The notes under the pieces were generated by a model, which was given only the letters and a program-made list of their open reading frames with translations, had not been told where the DNA came from and did not search any database. A stretch of DNA of 64,000 nucleotides from JBEKIK01 sp963845975 (GTDB lineage: Bacteria > Planctomycetota > Planctomycetia > Pirellulales > Thermoguttaceae). A program made the translations under genes and the position numbers. Location: NCBI GenBank assembly GCA_963845975.1, contig CAWJUD010000001.1, positions 434,001-498,000 of the forward strand. The letters run 5' to 3'. Each line of letters starts with the position of its first letter. Position 1 is the first letter of the stretch. Of the stretch, positions 50,195 through 61,366 are shown piece by piece.

Positions 50195-51268
50195 CTATTT
50201 TATTCCCGCCCCTTTTTGCATGACGCCCTTTACGCCCAGCATTTCGGGGTGCCGGGCGATTTTATCGGAGAAGACCCGGGCGTCGTCGACGATGGGTTTC
50301 AGTTCGCGGCTTACTTCGTCGATATTCCGGGCCGCCCGATTTATGTGCTGGTACAACTCGGGATTGTTGACCAACTGGCCGATGGTGCCTTCGGAGCTGT
50401 TCAGGGCCTGGCTGAATTTGAGCATTTCGCTTACAAGTTTGTCCAGCTTTTCCGTGCCGCGGTCAAGGTTGTCGATAAGCGTTTCGCCCCGTTCGCCCAA
50501 GGGCTTGGTGAATCCTTCCATATTTTGCAGGTTGCGATCCACCGCGGCCATGGTCTCGCGCATTTTGAGGACCGTGTCATGGGTATCCTTGATCATCTGC
50601 GGCATTTGCTGCATGGCAGAGCGGAGTTGCTCCTGGGTTTCGCGGTCGCCGATTATATTCCTGGTGCTGGTCATGATGTCGTTGGCCTGATCGACCGCGC
50701 TATGAATTCCTTCGCGGTTCTGTTCGAGCATGGAATTCAGCGTGTCCAAAGTAACGGTTAGTTTCCTGCTGGCTGCGCCCAAGTCGCTGCTGGTGCTTTG
50801 CACCGAGGATATGGTGCTGTCGAATTTTTCCTGGATGTTTGCGATCAATTGGGTGGGCTCAGGAGAGTACACGCCTTTGAGCTTGTCGCCGTTTTTCCAA
50901 ACTTCCTTGGTCATCGGTTCGTTGGGCGAGCGGATGAATTCCAAGGAGGCGTCGCCCAGTAAATTCGTTTGCACGCGGCAGACCTCGTTCTTGTGCAGGA
51001 TATATTTCTCTTGTATCGCCACGGTTACCTCCACCAAGGTGTCATCGTCGGAGAAGCGGACATTGGTGACCCGGCCGATGAGAATGCCGCTTTTGCGCAC
51101 GGGCGTGTCTCGGTTTACACCGGGAGCCTGGTAGAAGGTGATATAGAGTTTATATTCCCCGTGGATGATCTTGGGCATTTCGCCGAACATGGCGGTTAGT
51201 ATGCCCAAGATGAGGAGGGTGGCCAAAACCATCAATCCCACGCGAAATTGCATTACTCGTTCGTCCAT
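50195..51268 (-). CDS. mlaD: MlaD-like MCE-domain lipid transport protein
   Basis: A 357-residue protein with an N-terminal membrane anchor (FRVGLMVLATLLILGILTAM) and one MCE domain (YITFYQAPGVNRDTPVRKSG, RVTNVRFSDDDTLVEVTVAI, NLLGDASLEFI). The following 220 residues are largely coiled coil. It would form the periplasmic hexameric ring that passes phospholipids across the envelope. It starts 3 bases after the mlaF stop, so the two are translationally linked. Confidence 0.93.
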   Translation of the reverse strand: MDERVMQFRVGLMVLATLLILGILTAMFGEMPKIIHGEYKLYITFYQAPGVNRDTPVRKSGILIGRVTNVRFSDDDTLVEVTVAIQEKYILHKNEVCRVQTNLLGDASLEFIRSPNEPMTKEVWKNGDKLKGVYSPEPTQLIANIQEKFDSTISSVQSTSSDLGAASRKLTVTLDTLNSMLEQNREGIHSAVDQANDIMTSTRNIIGDRETQEQLRSAMQQMPQMIKDTHDTVLKMRETMAAVDRNLQNMEGFTKPLGERGETLIDNLDRGTEKLDKLVSEMLKFSQALNSSEGTIGQLVNNPELYQHINRAARNIDEVSRELKPIVDDARVFSDKIARHPEMLGVKGVMQKGAGIK

Positions 51269-51271
51269 GAT

Positions 51272-52105
51272 TTATTTTCCATTTTGTTGGCGCATTTCCA
51301 TCAAGCGTTCGCCCGCCTCGCCGCGCACGAATTGGGTTACGCGGGGGTCCGGGCAGCGTTCCATCTGGCTTGGGGGACCGTCGTAAAGTATTTGCGGCTC
51401 ATTTTCCTTTAAGCGCTCCAGCGGATACATCATCACTACCCGATCAGACGTTTTCTGCGCGGTCCGCATGTCGTGCGTGACAATCACGCTGGTGACGGGA
51501 TGGCGCCGGCGGGTGCTGACGATCAACTCGTTGATCACGTCGCTCATGATGGGGTCCAGGCCCGTGGTCGGCTCGTCATAGAGAATGATTTCGGGCTCCA
51601 GGGCCAGGGCCCGGGCCAATCCCACGCGCTTTCGCATCCCGCCCGAAAGCTCGGCCGGTTTTTTGCCGAGCACGTTTTCCGGCAGTCCGACTTCGGCAAG
51701 GCGGGCCGAAATAATGCGCTGGATTTCCTCGCCGGTTTTGTGAGTATGTTGGCGCATGGGAAAGGCGATGTTCTGGGCGATGGTCATGCTGTCGAACAAG
51801 GCCGCCTGCTGAAATAAAAAACCGAAACGGATCCGTTGTCGCGTCAGTTCTTTTTCGGGCATGGCGGCCAGGTTTTGGCCGTCGAAATACACCGCGCCCC
51901 GGCTGGGACCGAGCAGTCCGATCATGGTTTTCAGCAGCACGGTCTTTCCGCAGCCGCTTTCGCCGATAATGGCCACGGTCTGCCCCCGCGAAATCGAGAT
52001 GTTGATCCCGCGCAACACCCGGTGCCGGTCGAAATCGACGTCCAAGGAGTCGATTTGAACCAGGGGCTTGTTTAATTCGGTTTTAGGCAGCGATGTAGTA
52101 ACCAT
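51272..52105 (-). CDS. mlaF: MlaF-like ABC transporter ATP-binding protein
   Basis: A 277-residue ATPase. Walker A is AIIGESGCGKTVLLKTMIGL, the Q-loop FLFQQAALFDSMTI, the signature ELSGGMRKRVGLARAL, Walker B IILYDEPTTGLDPIMSD and the H-loop VIVTHDMRTA. The SGGMRKR signature is characteristic of the Mla/Ttg2 phospholipid transport family. The C-terminal tail (VRGEAGERLMEMRQQNGK) extends past the core. It lies 85 bases after mlaE and 3 bases before mlaD. Confidence 0.95.
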   Translation of the reverse strand: MVTTSLPKTELNKPLVQIDSLDVDFDRHRVLRGINISISRGQTVAIIGESGCGKTVLLKTMIGLLGPSRGAVYFDGQNLAAMPEKELTRQRIRFGFLFQQAALFDSMTIAQNIAFPMRQHTHKTGEEIQRIISARLAEVGLPENVLGKKPAELSGGMRKRVGLARALALEPEIILYDEPTTGLDPIMSDVINELIVSTRRRHPVTSVIVTHDMRTAQKTSDRVVMMYPLERLKENEPQILYDGPPSQMERCPDPRVTQFVRGEAGERLMEMRQQNGK

Positions 52106-52190
52106 TGGTTTACAGTTTACAGTTCACAGTTTATCGAAAGCGTTTTATTCAATCACTGTATACGGTGAACTGTAATCCGTGAACGGACAA

Positions 52191-53084
52191 TTAGCTCGTG
52201 ATTTTCGGCGCTTCGGGCCAAAGGGTGTAATAGATGCCGTCGAGAAAAATACCCAATAACAAGTTTAAAAGCATGATAATGACGAAGGAAATGACAAAGG
52301 CCGACGTAGCGGCGCGGCCCACCCCCTCGGCGCCGGGTTCGCAATTAAAACCGCGATGGCAGCCGATCAAGGCAATGGCTGCCCCGAAAAAAAAGCTCTT
52401 GAAAATGCCCGCAAACAGGTCGAAATGCCCGACAAAGCGCTGCGAATTCTCCAGGTAATGATGCGAATCGATGCCTAAAATATAAACTGAATAAAAATAT
52501 CCGCCCGCCACGCCCATGGCGTCGGCCACTATCGTCAGCGCGGGAATGAGCATCAAACAGGCCAGGAACCTGGGGACCACGAGGTAATGGATCGGATTTG
52601 CGCCCATGCTGCTGAGGGCGTCGATCTGCTCGGTGACGCGCATGGTTCCCAACTCGGCTGCCATGGAACTGCCTACCCGGCCGGCAAGCATGGTGGCGGC
52701 CAGTACCGGCCCCAATTCGCGGACCAAAGACATGTTGATTACCACCCCCAATCGAGTCTCCATATTCATCATACGAAATTGCACGTAGGTTTGCACAGCC
52801 ATTATCATGCCGATAAACGTGCCCGTGATGGCTACCACAGGAAGGCTCAGCACGCCGATTTGATAGAAATTCGGCAATATGGTTTCCCGCCGCGGCATGC
52901 GCGAAAAAAGCCAGCCCAACATGCTATAGGCGAACAATGAAATACTGCCCAAGCCGGCCATCCAATCAAGCATCATTCCGCCTAGGTCCGCGATCCAGTT
53001 AACAAACCATCGCATCAGCCTGGCAGTGCGGGCCTGGGACTCGGAGCCGGGAATATTTGATGCGGTTGCCATGGGAGGCGACAT
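52191..53084 (-). CDS. mlaE: MlaE-like ABC transporter permease
   Basis: A 297-residue permease of the MlaE/YrbE family. Landmarks are VVAITGTFIGMIMAVQTYVQ, LVRELGPVLAATMLAGRVGS, ELGTMRVTEQIDALSSMGAN and a C-terminal membrane segment (FVIISF-like VISFVIIMLLNLLLGI). It forms the membrane core of the lipid transporter with MlaF and MlaD. The start is uncertain among 53084, 53072 and 53111, none with a clear ribosome binding site. MlaB and MlaC homologues are not seen nearby. Confidence 0.94.
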   Translation of the reverse strand: MSPPMATASNIPGSESQARTARLMRWFVNWIADLGGMMLDWMAGLGSISLFAYSMLGWLFSRMPRRETILPNFYQIGVLSLPVVAITGTFIGMIMAVQTYVQFRMMNMETRLGVVINMSLVRELGPVLAATMLAGRVGSSMAAELGTMRVTEQIDALSSMGANPIHYLVVPRFLACLMLIPALTIVADAMGVAGGYFYSVYILGIDSHHYLENSQRFVGHFDLFAGIFKSFFFGAAIALIGCHRGFNCEPGAEGVGRAATSAFVISFVIIMLLNLLLGIFLDGIYYTLWPEAPKITS

Positions 53085-53307
53085 ATCTAAAATGGCATAT
53101 CGAAAGCGCAATAATACTTTTGGTATTTCGACGTTTCGAGTTTCCGGCTTGAGTAAAGTTTACTGGTTATGTTATATAGGAAAGCTAGGCAATGTAGATA
53201 ATTGCGCGTCGAGGTGAAAGCGGGCACCATGCTGAACGTGGTCGTCGAGCGTAAGAGATAACGTCAAATCAAAAAAAAGAATCCATCAACACCCGGCTGA
53301 TTAACAT

Positions 53308-53856
53308 TTACCGGCCGGATTCGATCAGTAGGGATTCGAGACGCTCGGCAAGCGGTTTTGGCAATTTGCCGAGAAGTTCGCGGCCGACCAGTCCCACGTC
53401 GATCATGTCGCGGAGATGGACCCGGTCTTGATCGCGGTTGGATAGCAGTTTCATTTGCACCAGGCCCGGTAAAGACACCACGTTTATGCCGGGCGAAAGT
53501 TCTTGGCGTTGATCCAATGCTGGAGAAGGATAATCGTATTCCGGCCGGACCTTTTCACCTGCCCAGACGATATGCACGGCATGTCGCGGATTGGGATCAT
53601 CACGGTCAAGAAACATTCCCACACCCATCACCTCGAAGTAATCGAATCCGGCCGACATGGCAGCGGCCCGGGCTTTGGGAAGATCGCTTCGACTGAGCAA
53701 GACATCGATATCTTTGGTCGTTCGCACCGCGGCAGGATCTTTCGCAGCCACCCAAAGCGCCACGGCCTGTCCGCCCACCAAGGCGTAGGCAACTTGTTCC
53801 TGAGAAAATGCCCGGCAAATGCGCTCAAGACGATTCGATATGTCATCCAACGCCAT
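53308..53856 (-). CDS. Orphan nucleotidyltransferase, AbiEii-like
   Basis: A 182-residue protein with a nucleotidyltransferase core: YALVGGQAVALWVAAKDP followed by RTTKDIDVLLSRSDLPKA, the GG...W and DxD pattern of AbiEii-like and related minimal NTases. The C-terminal part (QMKLLSNRDQDRVHLRDMID) matches the helical region common in this group. AbiEii enzymes act as toxins with an AbiEi antitoxin, but no partner is encoded next to it. ATG at 53856 has GGAGG 8 bases ahead; the longer frame to 53934 has none. Confidence 0.82.
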   Translation of the reverse strand: MALDDISNRLERICRAFSQEQVAYALVGGQAVALWVAAKDPAAVRTTKDIDVLLSRSDLPKARAAAMSAGFDYFEVMGVGMFLDRDDPNPRHAVHIVWAGEKVRPEYDYPSPALDQRQELSPGINVVSLPGLVQMKLLSNRDQDRVHLRDMIDVGLVGRELLGKLPKPLAERLESLLIESGR

Positions 53857-53943
53857 AATGTATCGCCTCCAAGGATTTTCGACGCCGGTTAGTGTAGAAT
53901 CCATAACATACATCCAAAAAGGAACTTGTCCCATATTAACAAG

Positions 53944-53973
53944 TATTTAGCCCCGGGTGAATACACCCGGTTT
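53944..53973. repeat. Hairpin with GTGAATACAC core
   Basis: TATTTAGCCCCGGGTGAATA followed by CACCCGGTTT is the second copy of the family at 4731-4760. It forms CCGGGTG/CACCCGG. The adjacent GGCACTGGCGTTTCGCCT resembles text at 1186-1203. Confidence 0.55.
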
Positions 53974-54051
53974 GGTGGCACTGGCGTTTCGCCTGTGCTG
54001 CCAAAGAACATGCACGTGCCAAGATGCTTTCGCAACCCGTCGCGCACAACA

Positions 54052-54079
54052 AAGCCCGTCGTGTATTCACGGCGGGCTT
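54052..54079 (-). terminator. Terminator downstream of clpC
   Basis: On the minus strand, AAGCCCGCCGTG-AATA-CACGACGGGCTT is a 12-bp stem with one G-U position, followed by TGTTGT. It begins 36 bases after the clpC stop. Its loop region again reads GTGAATACAC, so it may be a dispersed hairpin recruited as a terminator. Confidence 0.65.
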
Positions 54080-54115
54080 AATAGCCGCAACAGTCGGTTA
54101 TTTTTTCAAATGTGA

Positions 54116-56677
<2,562 letters not shown>

Positions 56678-56738
56678 TGTCGCTGTTCTCCGTGATCGTT
56701 CATTTCTGCTGACTTGCCCTGGATGCCAAAATGTCAGG

Positions 56739-57332
56739 TTAAGACAAAGTTTCACCCGGGATTCTTGATGACGCAATTGTTATGCCATTGGCATGTTTAT
56801 CATTCAGCTTATATTTAGCTTCGCTTAACAACTCTCGTTCCCTTTGTATTTCCAACTCCCACCTTTCGGCCCCATCGAAGCAGATGAGTTGATCCAGTTG
56901 CTTCGATGCCTCGTCGAACCGGCCGGTGTGCCTCAGTATGGTTGCCAGCATCAGTCGCGCGTCCAAGTCGCGGGCGTTTTCCTTGAGTAGTTTACTCAAC
57001 ACTCGCTCGACCTGGTAATAGTCGCCTTTCAAATACAGGTCAACCGCTTGACCGAACGGATTTTCGCTCTCGCCCGTTTCGTCTTTTGCTGCTTCGTGCC
57101 GCAACTTCACTGCGGAAACTATCGCCGCTATGCACCAAACTACCGCCAGCGATGCCCATAAAGTATTACGCATGCCGGGAGTTATCAGTTCTGTCCAACC
57201 AAAGCTGCCCACCATCACCGCGCTGAGCAATACAGCCGCAATTACAGCCACGCCCAGGGCCGACCAACTGCCGCTGAACCATATATGCGGAAGGCCGGGC
57301 CATACATATATCGCCCAAGGCTTTTTTCGCAT
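56739..57332 (-). CDS. Membrane protein with TPR-like C-terminal part
   Basis: A 197-residue protein. Two hydrophobic segments (GVAVIAAVLLSAVMVGSF and LWASLAVVWCIAAIVSAV) anchor it, and the remainder has TPR-like helices (AVDLYLKGDYYQVERVLSKL and DARLMLATILRHTGRFDEAS). The same 'KGDYxQVERVL' text occurs, as I recall, in planctomycete proteins of unknown role. It reads toward clpC but the 61-base gap and clpC's own ribosome site leave operon status open. AGGAGG lies 11 bases before the ATG. Confidence 0.82.
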   Translation of the reverse strand: MRKKPWAIYVWPGLPHIWFSGSWSALGVAVIAAVLLSAVMVGSFGWTELITPGMRNTLWASLAVVWCIAAIVSAVKLRHEAAKDETGESENPFGQAVDLYLKGDYYQVERVLSKLLKENARDLDARLMLATILRHTGRFDEASKQLDQLICFDGAERWELEIQRERELLSEAKYKLNDKHANGITIASSRIPGETLS

Positions 57333-57375
57333 GGCCTTCGATCCTCCTTGAATTTTTCACAACTTCACATGCTTC

Positions 57376-57457
57376 GGTGCCATGGCCACGCTTGCGTGGC
57401 CATGCCGTGGAGTTTTTCGTAACTTCACATGCCCACACAAGTGTGGGCATGGCACCC
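57376..57457. repeat. Dispersed palindrome, GGTGCCATGCC family
   Basis: Two hairpins in tandem: GGTGCCATGGCCACG with its CGTGGCCATGCC partner, and CATGCCCAC with GTGGGCATGGCACC. AACTTCACATGC is repeated directly at 57361-57372 and 57421-57432. It is related to the element at 30520-30600. Confidence 0.6.
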
Positions 57458-57602
57458 AAACAAGTCGTTTTCCATATTGGAAAACCACTAACTTATCGGC
57501 CAAGGAATTGTAACTTCTAAAATAGCCTGAATCAAGGCAACTAAAAGTACCACAGGGGGTTAGGATTGCGGACGCCCATTGAATCTGTAAAACTAAACCG
57601 TT

Positions 57603-59168
57603 ATGCAGTACCAATTCTCCTCCGCTGCCGAACGGGCCTTGATTCACGCGGCCGGTTGCACCAGTCGTGCCGATTACGCCGAGCTGGCGGCACCGGCCCT
57701 GCTTTTGGGATTATTGGCCGAATCGGAATGCCGGGCGGCATTAATGCTAGCAAAACATGGGATAACCGCGGAATCCGTACATCAGCAATGGCCAAACTTG
57801 CAAATATCCCCACCTGATGGTGATGTTCATACTACTCCGCCAGGAATTGTCACGCCCAAACTTGACAGATCGCTTCAAATCGTCACCCAATTGGCGGCCG
57901 AATATGTGAATCCCCCCATATTGGAAACAGAACATCTCTTGCTCGCTTTGCTGGAAGCCGACAACGATCTGGCCCATTGGCTAAACCAGCGGGGGGTACG
58001 ATCAGCAGAAATCGAGGCCGATATCCGCAAACGACATGGTTATCGAGAAGGGCCATTGCCTATCGAAGCCGAGGGGGCTGGTCACTTTTGTGACCCAGTT
58101 GACATTCATCCTTCATCCTTCATCACTCATCCTTCATCCCTCGCCCCTTTTCGCGTCATCGATGCCGCGGCGAATCGCGCCCGGGAAGGTCTGCGCGTAG
58201 CCGAGGATTTCGTCCGCTTCGTGCTCGACGACCGGCATCTTACCGAACAATGCAAGCAGTTGCGCCACGATCTGGCCGCTTTATTGGGTCAGATACCCGG
58301 CGAACAGCTCCTGGCCGCCCGCGAAACCCAGGCCGACGTGGGCACGGCTTTGGCTACGCCGTCCGAAGAGCGTCGCTCCGATGCGACGGAGGTGCTTATG
58401 GCAAATTTCGCCCGGGTGCAGGAATCGCTCCGCAGCCTGGAGGAATTCGGCAAGTTGATGGATCCGGTATGGGCGGCCGAAATCAAACAACTCCGCTACC
58501 GCAGTTACACCTTGCACCGGGCGGTGGAAATAACCCGAAATAGCATCAAACGGCTTGCTAACGCCCGGCTGTACGTGCTCGTCGACGGGCGAGCCACGCT
58601 CGACGATTTCCGCCAATTGGCCCAAGCGTTAATCGCAGCCGGAGTGCATGTACTGCAACTTCGGGATAAAAAACTCGACGACCGGCAATTGGTCCAGCGT
58701 GCCCGGCTTCTGCGAGAATTACTCCGCGGCACGGACGCATTGTTCATCATGAACGATCGGCCCGACCTGGCGGCGGTTTGCCATGCCGATGGAGTTCACT
58801 TGGGCCAGGAAGATCTTTCCGTCAAGGACGCCCGTGCAATTGTGGGCGCCGATGCGCTTATCGGCGTTTCCACGCACACCATCGAGCAGGCCCGGCAGGC
58901 CGTTCTTGATGGAGCGAACTACATCGGCCTCGGCCCGACGTTTCCCTCTGGCACAAAGCAGTTCGAAAAGTTCCCCGGTCTGGATTTTCTAAAAGAAATC
59001 GCCGCCGAAATCCGCCTCCCCGCCTTTGCCATCGGCGGAATCACCCCCGCCAACTTGCCTCAAGTGCTGGCAACTGGAATCACCCGCGTGGCCATCGCCG
59101 GCGCAATCGCCTCCACCCCCGATCCCGCTTCAGTTGTTCGCATGATATTAAATCATTTGTTACGATGA
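57603..59168 (+). CDS. thiE: Clp_N - ThiD2 - ThiE triple fusion (thiamine phosphate synthase)
   Basis: A 521-residue protein with three parts. Residues about 1-150 resemble two degenerate Clp_N repeats (YAELAAPALLLGLLAESECR and NPPILETEHLLLALLEADND). Residues about 183-315 are a ThiD2-type domain (FRVIDAAANRAREGLRVAED, ETQADVGTALATPSEERR, QESLRSLEEFGKL). Residues about 318-521 are ThiE: LQLRDKKLDDRQLVQRA, FIMNDRPDLAAVCHADGVHL, GVSTHT, GLGPTFPSGTK and FAIGGI. ThiE joins the thiazole and pyrimidine moieties into thiamine phosphate. ThiD2-ThiE fusions are known; the Clp_N part is unusual. The linker (158-182, HPSSFITHPSSLAPF) is encoded by a low-complexity array. No TPP riboswitch is seen upstream. 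The start at 57603 lacks a clear ribosome site. Confidence 0.9.
   Translation: MQYQFSSAAERALIHAAGCTSRADYAELAAPALLLGLLAESECRAALMLAKHGITAESVHQQWPNLQISPPDGDVHTTPPGIVTPKLDRSLQIVTQLAAEYVNPPILETEHLLLALLEADNDLAHWLNQRGVRSAEIEADIRKRHGYREGPLPIEAEGAGHFCDPVDIHPSSFITHPSSLAPFRVIDAAANRAREGLRVAEDFVRFVLDDRHLTEQCKQLRHDLAALLGQIPGEQLLAARETQADVGTALATPSEERRSDATEVLMANFARVQESLRSLEEFGKLMDPVWAAEIKQLRYRSYTLHRAVEITRNSIKRLANARLYVLVDGRATLDDFRQLAQALIAAGVHVLQLRDKKLDDRQLVQRARLLRELLRGTDALFIMNDRPDLAAVCHADGVHLGQEDLSVKDARAIVGADALIGVSTHTIEQARQAVLDGANYIGLGPTFPSGTKQFEKFPGLDFLKEIAAEIRLPAFAIGGITPANLPQVLATGITRVAIAGAIASTPDPASVVRMILNHLLR
58103..58146 (+). repeat. Short-period array inside the Clp_N-ThiD2 linker
   Basis: CATTCATCCTTCATCCTTCA is followed by TCACTCATCCTTCATCCC, degenerate copies of a CATCCTT unit. 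Such text otherwise lies between genes in this window; here it is read in frame and encodes the Ser/His/Pro linker. Confidence 0.65.
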
Positions 59169-59183
59169 TCTGCGCAGATCGGT

Positions 59184-60896
59184 CTATGCACACTGACGCC
59201 GGATTTTTGCCAGGCTCCAAAAAGCCGCGATACCGCTAAGAATGGCAAACATCGGCGGTTCAGGCACCTCAAGCAATGTCACAGTTCCATCAGCATAGAG
59301 ATAAGATATATCCCAAATCGCGTCGCTAACGATCTGAAATTCTCCATTTCGCTTTACTCCGGTCCAGTCGAACAAACGAAAACTCGTTCCGATCAATACA
59401 CTTGGATCGGCTGATTCGATTTCCAGCAGTAAATTTCCGGCAATCGTAATCGGGATGTCTTTATCGAATGAAATCGTCGAGTTCCATGGCTTGTCATCTA
59501 ATACCACGTCAAGAGTGCCGCCGCTTTCTAATTGCATGTTTTGGGCAATGTGAATTGTTATTGGCGATTGCCCTTCCAAACATACAAAATTTCGTACAAT
59601 GAGCAGTGGATTATTATTATCTAGGTGTAGGCCCCGGATTACTCCATTTGGCATGATGATATTCTTTGCAGTTGTATCCGTCTCAGCAAACCCAATTGCT
59701 CCTCTCAGGTCTGCGCCATCAATATTAGTATTGAATAAACTTGTCATTGTGAGATTTGCATTAGTAAATGTAGCGTTAGTCAGTTTGGTGTTAAAGAACT
59801 TTACATCTGACAGATTTTGCCTAGCGAAATTAAAGCCCGTCATATCAATATATGAAAATCCAATGCTATTTAAATCATGGGCGCCATAATTGGCTGTGCT
59901 GTAAAGTTGACTGGAGGTAATATTGGTCGAGGAAAACCAAGTACCGTTAATTTTGGAGTCGGTCATATCCGTCCCAGTCAGGTCAGTGTTGCCAATCCAA
60001 GCATTGTCTAGATTGGCATTGGTTAATGTGGAATTGGATAAATCAACATAGTCAAGAAATGCGTCTGAGAGATTCGCGTCACGTAGAGTAGTATTAGACA
60101 TGTTGACAGACCAAAAAAAGGAATTAGTAATGTTCTGCCCGCTAAAGATGCAGGCTCTCAAATCGCAATTCGTAAGTGAAATTCCACTAAGATCATGGGA
60201 TTTGTAACTTGCCGTGCTATAAAGTTGCTTCGGTGTGAGATTGGATTCGCGAAATATTGCTCCATTCAATTTGGCCCCTGTCATATCTGCGTTGGTCAGG
60301 TCAGTTGTCTGCTCAATTATGGCATTTGTCAAATTGGCATTAGTAAGTATGGCATTTGACAGATTGGCATTGCTGAATGCCGCATTCGTAAGATTTGCAT
60401 TATTGAAATTGGCATTTGAAAAATCGGCGTCACCGAAGCCGGCGTGGCAGAGATTCTGTCCTTCGAAATTAAAGCCCGAAAAATTTACATTATACAACAA
60501 CACTCCGCTTAAGTTATGCGATTTGTAACTTGCCGTGCTACATAGCTGGTAAGGTGTTAGGTTGGAATGCCAAAACCATGCCCCTGTGATATTAGAGTCC
60601 CTAAAATTAGCCCCCGTCAAATTGGCAAACAGGAAGGAGGCATCCGTGAGCTTTGTGGCATTAAAGTTGGCATTTGACAGATCCACATCATGGAGACTTG
60701 CTTTTGTTAAATCAAGGTTTGAAAGATTTTCATCAGGTAATGCTGAGACGCCTGCTCCGTCAGGACACAAGGTACTAGATTTGACTCTATTGCCATCCGC
60801 ATCGGTAGTCCACTGGTAAATAGCCGCGGAAGCAAATGTCGGCATACTCAGAAATAAAATCCACACGCCAAATGAACGAAGAACTCGATATGGCAT
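59184..60896 (-). CDS. Secreted pentapeptide-repeat protein with PEP-CTERM-like end
   Basis: A 570-residue protein with a signal peptide (WILFLSMPTFASA), about 330 residues of A(D/N)LxN pentapeptide repeats (LSNANFNATKLTDASFLFAN and similar), a beta-type domain (IPITIAGNLLLEIESADPS) and a C-terminal VPEPPMFAILSGIAAFWSLA-KIRRQ tail of PEP-CTERM type. The repeats form larger modules marked by LTPYQLCSTASYKSHNLSG, LTPKQLYSTASYKSHDLSG and ITSSQLYSTANYGAHDLNS. The tail predicts sorting by an exosortase. The gene is AT-rich compared with its surroundings. ATG at 60896 has GGATAGG close by. Confidence 0.9.
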   Translation of the reverse strand: MPYRVLRSFGVWILFLSMPTFASAAIYQWTTDADGNRVKSSTLCPDGAGVSALPDENLSNLDLTKASLHDVDLSNANFNATKLTDASFLFANLTGANFRDSNITGAWFWHSNLTPYQLCSTASYKSHNLSGVLLYNVNFSGFNFEGQNLCHAGFGDADFSNANFNNANLTNAAFSNANLSNAILTNANLTNAIIEQTTDLTNADMTGAKLNGAIFRESNLTPKQLYSTASYKSHDLSGISLTNCDLRACIFSGQNITNSFFWSVNMSNTTLRDANLSDAFLDYVDLSNSTLTNANLDNAWIGNTDLTGTDMTDSKINGTWFSSTNITSSQLYSTANYGAHDLNSIGFSYIDMTGFNFARQNLSDVKFFNTKLTNATFTNANLTMTSLFNTNIDGADLRGAIGFAETDTTAKNIIMPNGVIRGLHLDNNNPLLIVRNFVCLEGQSPITIHIAQNMQLESGGTLDVVLDDKPWNSTISFDKDIPITIAGNLLLEIESADPSVLIGTSFRLFDWTGVKRNGEFQIVSDAIWDISYLYADGTVTLLEVPEPPMFAILSGIAAFWSLAKIRRQCA

Positions 60897-61366
60897 TTTT
60901 CCTATCCCCAAGAGTAAAAAAGGGCAATCCCGGATGCGGAAGTTACACTATTCTGCTTATTGTGTACATATTAAAAAAATTGCATGGAACTTAATTGTTA
61001 GAATTTAACGATTTATAGTTTACGGTTTTTAGTCCCGTAGTTTACGGTTTTTAGTCCCGTAGGGACCTTTGATATTAGCCCAGCATTTCAATGCTGGGTG
61101 GATAGGCAAGCAACACAATATAAAGTCCCGTAGGGACGGCCGAAATTCTCTCGCCCCATTTTCCCACCATCACTGGCCCAATTTTTTTCCTTGATATTGT
61201 GTCGCCACTTCTGCTACAATGCCCGCGATGCATTCTCGAAAAAAATCACAAAACATGCAAACAAGTCATACGAGGGACCTTTCAAAAGTGGAAAAAACGT
61301 GTTTTGATGCCCAAATGACAACGACCGACTAAATCACTCCGAAGCAGCCTGCCCATTGAGGTTACC
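60897..61366. other. Intergenic region with repeats
   Basis: A 470-base spacer between divergent genes. It holds the composite repeat at 61016-61137 and AT-rich flanks; no gene or RNA is recognised. The TTGATATTGTGTCGCC stretch near 61190 is unexplained. Confidence 0.45.
61016..61137. repeat. Composite of TCCCGTAGGGAC palindromes
   Basis: A 22-base unit (TAGTTTACGGTTTTTAGTCC, then CG) is duplicated in tandem at 61016-61037 and 61038-61059. AGTCCCGTAGGGAC palindromes occur at 61053-61066 and 61124-61137. Between them is the perfect hairpin CCCAGCATT-TC-AATGCTGGG (61079-61098). Confidence 0.6.

Noticed and set aside
57540..57602. Possible TPP riboswitch upstream of the ThiE fusion
   Set aside because: No CUGAGA-type core or paired thi-box elements are visible in the leader.
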